Translations under genes and position numbers: made by a program
In this document: one piece after another, positions 1 through 5,710 of the stretch
How the letters are laid out: the number at the start of each line of letters is the position of its first letter
How positions within the stretch are numbered: the stretch's first letter is position 1
The notes under the pieces: generated by a model
What the model was told of the DNA's origin: nothing
The model's database searches: none
What the model saw: only the letters and a program-made list of their open reading frames with translations
DNA from: an uncultured Simplicispira sp.
GTDB lineage: Bacteria; Pseudomonadota; Gammaproteobacteria; Burkholderiales; Burkholderiaceae_C
Direction of reading: 5' to 3'
Length of the DNA stretch: 9,192 bases
Assembly: GCA_903882725.1 (NCBI GenBank)
Contig: CAIRYF010000069.1
Location: forward strand, 1-9,192

Positions 1-1511
1 ACATCCAAACCCGGAATCAGGCGCAGGCTGGCAGCGTGCTCAATCGACTGGTGCGTCGGGCCGTCTTCGCCCAAGCCAATCGAGTCGTGCGTGAAGACGT
101 GAATCACGCGCAGTTTCATCAGCGCGGCCATGCGGATGGCGTTGCGGCTGTAGTCGCTGAAAGTGAGGAAGGTGCCGCCGTAAGGAATAAAGCCGCCGTG
201 CAGCGCCACGCCGTTCATGATGGCCGCCATGCCGAACTCGCGCACGCCGTAGTTGATATGGCGCCCGCCCACCAGCTGGCCGCTGACTTCGGTTTGCACC
301 ACCTCGCCAGCGGCGTCAAAACGCAGCGCCGGTGTGCTCTTGGTATTGGTCAGGTTGGAACCGGTCAGGTCAGCGCTGCCGCCGAGCAGCTCGGGCAGCG
401 CAGCGGTAAAGGCTTCCAGCGCCAGCTGGCTGGCCTTGCGGCTGGCCACGGTAGCGCCTTCGGTGTGCGCGTGGACCACGGTATCAACCGCCGTCTGGGC
501 AAACGCCGCTGGCAGGTCGCCGTTCATGCGGCGGGTAAATTCAGCCGCCAATTCGGGAAAGGCTTTGTTGTAGGCGGCAAAGCGCTTGTCCCAAGCCGCT
601 TCGGCCTTGGCACCAGCGGCCTTGGCGTCCCAGTCGCGGTAAACGGCGGCGGGAATTTCAAACGGCGCGTGCGGCCAGTCGATGGCGGCGCGCGTCAGGC
701 CAATTTCTTCGGCACCCAGCGGCTCGCCGTGCGCTTTGGCAGTGCCCGCGCGGTTGGGCGAGCCTTGGCCAATCGCCGTTTTGCAGACGATCAGCGTCGG
801 GCGATCGCACTGCGCTTTGGCCTGCGTCAGCGCCGCCGCAATGGCACCGGCGTCGTGGCCATCGACGGCGTCGATGACGTTCCAGCCGCAGGCGGCAAAG
901 CGCTGGGGCGTGTTGTCGATAAACCATGGCGCGACTTGGCCGTCAATGCTGATGCCGTTGTCGTCGTACAGCGCAATCAGCTTGCCCAGCTTCCAAGCAC
1001 CGGCCAGCGAAATCGCTTCTTGGCTGATGCCTTCCATCAAGCAGCCGTCGCCCAAGAAGGCGTAGGTGTGGTGATTGACCACGGTGTGGCGTGGACGGTT
1101 GAATTCTTTGGCCAACAGCTTTTCGGCCAGCGCAAAACCGACGGCGTTGGTGATGCCTTGGCCCAGTGGGCCGGTGGTGGTTTCGACGCCTGGCGTGACG
1201 CCGTGCTCGGGGTGGCCGGCGGTCTTGCTGTGCAGTTGGCGAAAGTTTTTCAGCTCTTGCATGGGCAGGTCGTAACCCGTCAAGTGCAGCACTGCATACA
1301 GCAGCATGGAGCTGTGGCCGTTGGAGAGCACAAAGCGGTCGCGGTCCAACCAGTGGGGGTTGGCAGGGTTGTGCTGCAGGTGCGAACCCCACAGCGCTAC
1401 CGCCATGTCGGCCATGCCCATGGGGGCTCCCGGGTGGCCCGAGTTGGCTTGTTGAACAGCGTCCATTGCGAGTGCGCGGATCGCATTCGCCATTTGTTGT
1501 GAGTTGGCCAT
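1..1511 (-). CDS. tkt: Transketolase, N-terminal 503 codons (C-terminus beyond window)
   Basis: Thiamine-diphosphate enzyme that moves two-carbon ketol units between sugar phosphates in the cytoplasmic pentose phosphate and Calvin pathways. Visible motifs: SGHPGAPMG with His26, the ThDP/Mg motif GDG at residues 154-156 running to Asn185 in YDDNG, and REFGMAAI in the pyrimidine-binding domain with the catalytic Glu at residue 425 (equivalent to E. coli Glu411). His26, Asp155 and Asn185 fall at the same numbers as in the E. coli enzyme, which supports the ATG at 1511 (protein begins [18 protein letters not shown]). Family proteins are about 660-680 residues, so roughly a quarter is cut off by the window edge. 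No clear Shine-Dalgarno sequence precedes the start; a second in-frame ATG follows at codon 7. It is divergent from the murU-like gene. Identification is firm; the isozyme name is not resolvable. Confidence 0.97.
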   Translation of the reverse strand, partial: MANSQQMANAIRALAMDAVQQANSGHPGAPMGMADMAVALWGSHLQHNPANPHWLDRDRFVLSNGHSSMLLYAVLHLTGYDLPMQELKNFRQLHSKTAGHPEHGVTPGVETTTGPLGQGITNAVGFALAEKLLAKEFNRPRHTVVNHHTYAFLGDGCLMEGISQEAISLAGAWKLGKLIALYDDNGISIDGQVAPWFIDNTPQRFAACGWNVIDAVDGHDAGAIAAALTQAKAQCDRPTLIVCKTAIGQGSPNRAGTAKAHGEPLGAEEIGLTRAAIDWPHAPFEIPAAVYRDWDAKAAGAKAEAAWDKRFAAYNKAFPELAAEFTRRMNGDLPAAFAQTAVDTVVHAHTEGATVASRKASQLALEAFTAALPELLGGSADLTGSNLTNTKSTPALRFDAAGEVVQTEVSGQLVGGRHINYGVREFGMAAIMNGVALHGGFIPYGGTFLTFSDYSRNAIRMAALMKLRVIHVFTHDSIGLGEDGPTHQSIEHAASLRLIPGLD

Positions 1512-1643
1512 CAGGGCAAGTCCGGTGAGGAAGATGAGAGAAAACCCGAGATTTTAGCGGCGCTACCCATCACAGCGCGCGCTGCACCCTATGCCAACAC
1601 GGCATCGGGCTGATAAAGCGCCGTGCGCATTACAGTGGCGACC
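1512..1643. promoter_or_regulatory. Divergent intergenic region between tkt and murU-like gene
   Basis: This 132-bp gap must hold the promoters for both flanking genes. On the minus strand a TAAAAT box (1556 to 1551) sits about 40 nt before the tkt ATG and is the best -10 candidate, although no good -35 is placed 16-18 bp upstream of it. On the plus strand TACAGT (1631-1636) lies 7 nt before the ATG at 1644. Two inverted repeats stand between them: a perfect 12-bp palindrome cagcgcgcgctg (1573-1584) and atgcc-N5-ggcat (1591-1605). They could be operators, but no specific regulator can be named from the sequence. Confidence 0.4.
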
Positions 1644-2435
1644 ATGCTTTATCCACCCGCCGCCACTGCCGCAATGGCCACCAACGTCCCCGCTTTGCTC
1701 TTGGCCGCTGGTCGGGGCGCGCGGATGCGCCCCTTGACCGACACCACGCCCAAGCCGCTGCTGCGCGTGCGCGGCCAGCCGCTGCTGCACTGGCATTTGC
1801 AGGCGCTGGCGGCAGCGGGCGTGGCGCAAGCGACCATTAACACCGCGTGGCTGGGCGAACAGATCAGCGCGCATTTTGGCAGCACTTTTTATAGTGATTT
1901 TGGCCTGCAGCCCTTACAGGGTAAGCGCCATCAGCTATCAATTTCATACTCGCACGAGGGCCAAGACTTTGGCGCGGCACTAGAAACTGCGGGCGGCATT
2001 GCACGCGCCTTGCCGCTGTTGGGTGATGTTTTTTGGCTGGCTGCCGGTGACGTGTTTGCGCCCGACTTTGTCTTTGCCGCCGACGCCGCACAAGCCTTTG
2101 CCTCCAGCGACCAACTGGCCCACCTGTGGCTGGTACCCAACCCGGCGCAGCACCCGCGCGGCGACTTTGGCCTGTCGCCCAGCGGCTTGGCGCTGAACTT
2201 GGCCGACGCCGACCCCACGCCGCGCTACACCTACAGCACCATCGCCCTGCTGCGCGCACAGTTGTTTGCGCCGCCGTGGTGCAGCATTGCACCGGGCAAT
2301 CCACACGGCGTGGCCGCGCCGCTGGCACCGCTGCTGCGCCGCGCCATGGACGCGGGGCGCGTTGGCGCGTCGCTCTACACCGGCCGCTGGACAGACGTCG
2401 GCACGCCCGAACGCTTGCAGGCGCTGAATACGTAA
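1644..2435 (+). CDS. murU: MurU-like N-acetylmuramate-1-phosphate uridylyltransferase (NTP-transferase family)
   Basis: Nucleotidyltransferase of the glucose-1-phosphate thymidylyl/mannose-1-phosphate guanylyltransferase fold. The closest match I recognise is MurU, which makes UDP-MurNAc from MurNAc-1-phosphate in cytoplasmic peptidoglycan recycling. Seen: the N-terminal signature LLAAGRGARMRPLTDTTPKP, the metal-binding AAGDVF segment (usually NGDVF/NGDIF, so Asn is replaced by Ala), the GALETAGGIA-type loop (here AALETAGGIA), and the C-terminal GRWTDVGTPERLQAL. From the ATG at 1644 the protein is 263 residues; a GTG at 1623 and an ATG at 1674 are alternatives. I prefer 1644 because a TACAGT box lies 7 nt upstream, which would suit a leaderless message. 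Residues about 82-100 are encoded by a dispersed repeat and are extra to the family. The usual partner kinase AmgK is not adjacent. pepP follows after 28 bp, probably in the same operon. Confidence 0.8.
   Translation: MLYPPAATAAMATNVPALLLAAGRGARMRPLTDTTPKPLLRVRGQPLLHWHLQALAAAGVAQATINTAWLGEQISAHFGSTFYSDFGLQPLQGKRHQLSISYSHEGQDFGAALETAGGIARALPLLGDVFWLAAGDVFAPDFVFAADAAQAFASSDQLAHLWLVPNPAQHPRGDFGLSPSGLALNLADADPTPRYTYSTIALLRAQLFAPPWCSIAPGNPHGVAAPLAPLLRRAMDAGRVGASLYTGRWTDVGTPERLQALNT
1886..1949 (+). repeat. Dispersed short repeat, copy A, in frame inside the murU-like gene
   Basis: An AT-richer stretch within GC-rich coding DNA. It shares with the two other copies the order: T/A-rich start, gcctgcagccctta (1903-1916), about six variable bases, then aagcgc and agctat (ending 1938), then an A/T-rich tail. 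Twelve consecutive bases (ctgcagccctta) are identical to copy C at 5633-5698. It is translated as part of the nucleotidyltransferase without a stop or frameshift. I recall similar elements scattered in Comamonadaceae genomes, but their identity as one family is inferred here from three copies. Confidence 0.65.
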
Positions 2436-2445
2436 CCATGGTTAC
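2432..2445. promoter_or_regulatory. 14-bp perfect palindrome at the murU stop / pepP leader
   Basis: gtaaccatggttac is a perfect palindrome that includes the TAA stop of the murU-like gene and lies 18 bp before the pepP ATG. A TACGAT box (2451-2456) follows it, 7 nt before that ATG. The position suits an operator for an internal pepP promoter, but no regulator is known to me for this motif and chance is possible. Confidence 0.3.
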
Positions 2446-2463
2446 AGCAGTACGATCGCGGGC

Positions 2464-3858
2464 ATGAACCCTGTCTACGCTCAACGCCGCGCCGCTCTGG
2501 CGCAGCACCTTGGCCCCGGTGCCATCGCCATCATCCCCACCGCCCCTGAGCAAGCACGCAACCGCGACAGCGACTTTCTCTACCGCCACGACAGCTACTT
2601 TTATTACCTCACCGGCTTTAGCGAGCCGCAGGCGTGGCTGGTACTGACGGCGGACGGCCACAGCACGCTGTTTTGCCAGCCCAAAGACGTCGAGCGCGAG
2701 ATTTGGGACGGCATTCGCCTCGGCCCCGCAGCGGCGATAGAGGCGCTGGGCGTGGACAGCGCCTATTCGGTCAGCGAGCTGGACACGCGCCTGCCGCGTT
2801 TACTCGAAAACCACACCAGCGTGTCCTATCCGTTTGCCAGCCACAGCGGCTTGGCGGCGCGGGTCGAGGCGTGGCTGCAACCGGTGCGCGCGCGGGTGCG
2901 CGCGGGCGTGCTGTGCCCAACGCAACACAACGACCTGTGCGCCCCCCTGGATGAAATGCGCCTGATCAAAGACGCCCACGAGCAGGACGTGATGCGCCGC
3001 GCCGCGCACATCAGCGCTGGCGCACACATCCGCGCCATGCAGCGCTGCGCGGCCATGCTGCGCGCGGGCCAAGCGGTGCGCGAATACCACCTTGATGCCG
3101 AGCTGCTGCACGAGTTTCGCCAGCACGGCTCCCAGTACCCGGCCTATAGCTCCATCGTCGCTGCCGGTGCCAACGCCTGCGTGCTGCACTACCGCGCCGA
3201 CGCCGCACCCATCCGCGCCGGCGAGTTGGTGCTGATCGACGCTGGCTGCGAGTTGGACGGCTACGCCAGCGACATCACACGCACCTTTCCAGCCAACGGC
3301 AAATTTACCGGCCCACAGCGCGCGCTGTACGAGCTGGTACTGGCCAGCCATGGCGCAGCCGTTGCTGCCACGCGGGCGGGCAATCGCTTTAACGACCCAC
3401 ACCATGCGGCGGTAGCGGTGTTGGCACAAGGGCTGCTGGACGTGGGTTTGCTGGACAAAAACCAGCACGGCAGCGCGCAAGACGTGATTGCCAGCCGGGC
3501 CTATGCGCAGTTTTATATGCACCGCACCGGCCATTGGTTGGGCATGGACGTTCACGATTGCGGCAGCTATATTGAGCCCGCAGAAATGCACCACACCAGC
3601 CAGCGCACCGACCCGGTTTCGGGCGAAACCATGCTCGAGCGCCCCAGCCGCATCCTGCGCCCCGGCATGGTGCTGACCATCGAGCCCGGTTTGTACGTGC
3701 GCCCCGCGCCCGGCGTACACGAGCAGTTTCACCATATCGGCATCCGCATCGAAGACGACGCCATCGTCAATGACACCGACTGCGCCAGCGGCTGCGAGCT
3801 GATCACCAGCGGTGTGCCGGTAGCGCCCGACGAGATTGAGGCGCTGATGCGCGCCTAA
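2464..3858 (+). CDS. pepP: Xaa-Pro aminopeptidase (aminopeptidase P, M24B family)
   Basis: Dinuclear-metal (Mn) cytoplasmic exopeptidase that removes the N-terminal residue when proline is second. An AMP_N domain covers about residues 1-135, with the recognisable stretch RNRDSDFLYRHDSYFYYLTG. The pita-bread catalytic domain follows, with all five metal ligands visible: Asp259 (LIDAG), Asp270 (SDITRTF), His357 (GHWLGMDVHD), Glu407 (TIEPGLYV) and Glu430 (RIEDD). The second conserved His364 is also present. The length of 464 residues is slightly above E. coli PepP (441), mainly through an insert of about 20 residues between His364 and Glu407. The start gives the canonical N-terminus; there is only a weak purine-rich gcggg upstream, so initiation may be leaderless from the TACGAT box or coupled to the gene upstream. 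Transcription ends at the hairpin at 3884-3911. Confidence 0.96.
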   Translation: MNPVYAQRRAALAQHLGPGAIAIIPTAPEQARNRDSDFLYRHDSYFYYLTGFSEPQAWLVLTADGHSTLFCQPKDVEREIWDGIRLGPAAAIEALGVDSAYSVSELDTRLPRLLENHTSVSYPFASHSGLAARVEAWLQPVRARVRAGVLCPTQHNDLCAPLDEMRLIKDAHEQDVMRRAAHISAGAHIRAMQRCAAMLRAGQAVREYHLDAELLHEFRQHGSQYPAYSSIVAAGANACVLHYRADAAPIRAGELVLIDAGCELDGYASDITRTFPANGKFTGPQRALYELVLASHGAAVAATRAGNRFNDPHHAAVAVLAQGLLDVGLLDKNQHGSAQDVIASRAYAQFYMHRTGHWLGMDVHDCGSYIEPAEMHHTSQRTDPVSGETMLERPSRILRPGMVLTIEPGLYVRPAPGVHEQFHHIGIRIEDDAIVNDTDCASGCELITSGVPVAPDEIEALMRA

Positions 3859-3883
3859 AGACGCTCTTGAGACGCTCCTAAAA

Positions 3884-3911
3884 CAAAAAAACCCGCCATG
3901 CGGGTTTTTTG
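3884..3911. terminator. Bidirectional rho-independent terminator between convergent genes
   Basis: The stem acccgc / gcgggt (3891-3896 with 3900-3905, loop cat) is extended by an A run on the left and a T run on the right, so a U tract follows the hairpin on either strand. It lies 25 bp past the pepP stop on the plus strand and 22 bp past the stop of the CX10C protein gene on the minus strand, and should serve both. Confidence 0.88.
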
Positions 3912-3933
3912 TTGTGTCGGCGGGCAGTGGACG

Positions 3934-4512
3934 TTACTGGGCGTACATCCGCTTGGCGTCGTCGACACATTTGGACTTGACGTCACCGTCCAGCGCATCG
4001 CAGCGCTCTTTAGCGGCCTTGTAATTGGCTTCACGCTTTTCTTCAGCCGCTTCCTTCTTTACCTTGGCCACATTGGCATCTTTTTCGGGCTTGCTGTTGG
4101 CTGGTGTTGCTTGCGCTTTGGCAACCTTGGCGTTTTCTATGGCTTTGACGTGCTCGGCCTTGGCGTCTTTGTTGCAGACATCCTTGTCGTTGCCGCTGTG
4201 GTCGTCGCACTTTTCTTTGGCAACGGCATAGTCGGCATCGGCTCTGGCTTTGCGGACTTTGTAGTGCGCTTTTTCGCTGGGCTTGTACTGGGCGGCCAAT
4301 TCGGCTTTGGCAATGTCTTCAACGCCCTTGGCCTGCTTGACGCAAACATCTTTGGCGTTTTCAGTCAACGCGTCGCACTGGGCTTTGCTGGCCTTGTATT
4401 CGGCGCTGATGCGCTCTTTTGCCACGCTGTGCTCTGCGGAGGTCATAGCCATGGAGGCGGTGGCAAAGAGGCCAGTCGCCACCAAAGCGATCAAATGACG
4501 AGGGAAATTCAT
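3934..4512 (-). CDS. Small exported protein with three CX10C repeats (unknown function)
   Basis: A 192-residue protein with a signal peptide (about residues 1-23, hydrophobic stretch LIALVATGLFATASMA), so probably periplasmic. The mature part is Lys/Ala/Glu/Asp-rich and likely helical. It contains three copies of a unit of the form Y-K-A-x-K-x-x-C-D-x8-V/K-C-x3-A-K, with cysteines at 46/57, 102/113 and 171/182. In each copy the two cysteines are ten residues apart, suggesting three intramolecular disulfides. Similar proteins in related bacteria are sometimes loosely named TolA-like because of composition; I know of no established function. The start at 4512 has AGGAG eight nt upstream; a longer frame from 4587 would begin inside a terminator hairpin and is rejected. 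It lies downstream of the csbD-like gene, separated by that terminator, which hints at a stress-linked envelope role (inference). Confidence 0.88.
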   Translation of the reverse strand: MNFPRHLIALVATGLFATASMAMTSAEHSVAKERISAEYKASKAQCDALTENAKDVCVKQAKGVEDIAKAELAAQYKPSEKAHYKVRKARADADYAVAKEKCDDHSGNDKDVCNKDAKAEHVKAIENAKVAKAQATPANSKPEKDANVAKVKKEAAEEKREANYKAAKERCDALDGDVKSKCVDDAKRMYAQ

Positions 4513-4549
4513 ATGCTTTGCTCCTACGAAGAAATGGGTGAGGGGAAGC

Positions 4550-4593
4550 AGAAAAGAAAAAACCAGCGCATGGCAGGTGGCTGCCATGCGCTG
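4550..4593 (-). terminator. Rho-independent terminator/attenuator between csbD-like and CX10C genes
   Basis: A perfect 12-bp stem, cagcgcatggca (4564-4575) with tgccatgcgctg (4582-4593) and a 6-nt loop. On the minus strand it is followed by a U-rich tract (read from the A run at 4552-4562). It ends the csbD-like transcript only 6 bp past that gene's stop. Only about 37 bp remain before the next ATG on the same strand, too little for a full promoter, so the downstream gene probably relies on partial read-through. Confidence 0.88.
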
Positions 4594-4598
4594 ATCTA

Positions 4599-4817
4599 TC
4601 AGCTTTCGAAACGGAAGTCAGGATGGCGTTTTTGCCATGCGCTCAACTGCTCTTCTGCCGCCTCTACCGCCAAGCCTTCACGCTCTTGCAGCTTGCCCAA
4701 GAACTGGTCGCGCTTGCCCGCAATGACATCAAGGTCGTCGTCGGTCAGCTTGCCCCATTGCTCTTTCATCTTGCCGGTAAATTGCTTCCAGTTGCCTTTG
4801 ATGCGATCTTCGTTCAT
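4599..4817 (-). CDS. CsbD family general stress protein
   Basis: A 72-residue, highly charged protein beginning MNEDRIKGNWKQFTGKMKEQ. This is the typical CsbD/YjbJ pattern (NxDxIxGxWKQxxGKxKExWGKLTDDDLxxIxGxxxxLxGxxQxxYG), with DDDLDVIAGKRDQFLGKLQE further on. The family is abundant and induced under general or envelope stress in many bacteria, but its biochemical role is not established. The start at 4817 is supported by AAGGAT (4829 to 4824) upstream. The hairpin at 4564-4593 terminates it and partly separates it from the exported CX10C protein gene downstream. The final residues (SAWQKRHPDFRFES) are a C-terminal extension common in proteobacterial members. Confidence 0.95.
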   Translation of the reverse strand: MNEDRIKGNWKQFTGKMKEQWGKLTDDDLDVIAGKRDQFLGKLQEREGLAVEAAEEQLSAWQKRHPDFRFES

Positions 4818-4989
4818 GGCTCAATCCTTGCGAACATTCGCGCCGGCCATCCACTTGTTGTAAGCAGAACCATTGCGTGGCGCGATGGATTCACTGTAGG
4901 GCGCAGGTGCGGAGCAGCACGTCAGCCAAAGGAGGCAGCGGGCGTCAGCGTTGGCCTACAGAGCGGCCAGACAAGGCACCTAAACCGCC
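4818..4989. other. Intergenic gap upstream of csbD-like gene
   Basis: This 172-bp region must hold the promoter of the csbD-like gene and the 3' end of the lipid-transport operon message. I find no convincing sigma-70 -35/-10 pair; a TACAAC box on the minus strand has no matching -35. A weak inverted repeat tggcc...ggcca (around 4954-4971) lacks a U tract, so no intrinsic terminator for the operon is visible. I see no gene here. Confidence 0.4.
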
Positions 4990-5703
4990 TCAACGCCCCA
5001 TCTGCTCCAGCCACTGCGCCAGCTGCTGCGCCACTTGGGCGCTGGCTTCAGCCAAGGCGCGGGTGCCGCCAGCGGCATCGGCGCTGCGGGCTGGCTGCTG
5101 CACCACAAACAGGCGCTGGCCGTGCAGTTTTTCGCCCATAGCGGTCGGCTCGGTCAGCGTAGCGCGCAAGCGAATCAGGCCGACGCTGTCGTGCGCGCTG
5201 GTAAACACTTGGCTAAATTCTTCTAGCCGCACGCGCAGCACGTCGGGCTGGCTGCCGCCCAGGCCGCTCAGACCAGCCACCCCATCACTGTTGGCAGTGT
5301 TGGCACTGCGGGCAGCGGCCAAGCCGTCTTCGGTGCGCAGCACGGCGCGGCGCTGGCCCAGTTGGGCGCGCAAGTCTTGCTCGACCAATTGCGCTGGTGG
5401 CAGGCTCCAGCGCGCCAACTGGTAGGGCAGGCGCTGGCGCACGTCGGCATAGGCCAAGCGGTACAGCACGGCGGTGCTGGTGTCGGCACTGCCAGCGCCA
5501 TCGACGTCGGCCAAAGCAATCGCTGGCAGCGTGGTGGCAGGTGGTGTTGCCGTGGCAGGCACCACGCCAGGGCCAAAGTCGTACAGCAGCGGGCGCGCCG
5601 GCTGCTCAGGCAGCGCCGAGCAGCCCACTGCAAAAATAGCAGTAAAAATGGCTGCAGCCCTTATGTAACGTGCGCTTATAGCTATTGAATAAAGAGCATT
5701 CAT
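4990..5703 (-). CDS. ABC-type transport auxiliary lipoprotein (PqiC-like, ABC_trans_aux)
   Basis: A 237-residue predicted lipoprotein. It has a short basic/hydrophobic signal peptide and a lipobox-like AVG-Cys28; the residue at -3 is Ala rather than Leu, so the box is acceptable but not ideal. The mature part matches the auxiliary lipoproteins that accompany MCE transporters (PqiC type): a beta-strand start LLYDFGPG, then AVLYRLAYADVRQRLPYQLA, RWSLPPAQLVEQDLRAQLG, and a C-terminal helix ending in QLAQWLEQMGR. It probably sits at the inner leaflet of the outer membrane and receives or hands over lipid at the end of the MCE conduit. The start at 5703 gives the signal peptide and lies 7 bp past the stop of the MCE gene, with no Shine-Dalgarno, so translation is likely coupled. 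Most of the signal-peptide region (residues about 3-24) is encoded antisense to a dispersed repeat copy. Confidence 0.85.
   Translation of the reverse strand: MNALYSIAISARYIRAAAIFTAIFAVGCSALPEQPARPLLYDFGPGVVPATATPPATTLPAIALADVDGAGSADTSTAVLYRLAYADVRQRLPYQLARWSLPPAQLVEQDLRAQLGQRRAVLRTEDGLAAARSANTANSDGVAGLSGLGGSQPDVLRVRLEEFSQVFTSAHDSVGLIRLRATLTEPTAMGEKLHGQRLFVVQQPARSADAAGGTRALAEASAQVAQQLAQWLEQMGR
5633..5698 (+). repeat. Dispersed short repeat, copy C, overlapping the lipoprotein signal peptide
   Basis: Shares ctgcagccctta (5652-5663) with copy A, followed at the same spacing by gcgc and agctat (ending at 5685), and it has the same A/T-rich flanks. Its orientation is the same as copies A and B, so the lipoprotein gene reads it in antisense. 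More diverged than copy A in the middle section. Confidence 0.55.
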
Positions 5704-5710
5704 AGGGCAT

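Noticed and set aside
36..1502. 488-codon plus-strand open frame
   Set aside because: It is antisense to transketolase, whose motifs are unambiguous on the minus strand; the frame is open only because of GC-rich codon bias.
2800..3735. 311-codon minus-strand frame under pepP
   Set aside because: Antisense to an intact aminopeptidase P with all metal ligands; low-complexity translation.
4513..4587. 25-residue N-terminal extension of the CX10C protein
   Set aside because: It would start within a terminator hairpin, while the ATG at 4512 has a good Shine-Dalgarno and begins a normal signal peptide.
3898..4863. 321-codon plus-strand frame
   Set aside because: It starts inside a terminator and runs antisense through the CX10C and CsbD genes, both of which have clear family features and ribosome-binding sites.
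4954..4971. Inverted repeat tggcc...ggcca after the lipoprotein gene
   Set aside because: Five-bp stem with no U tract; not a credible intrinsic terminator.
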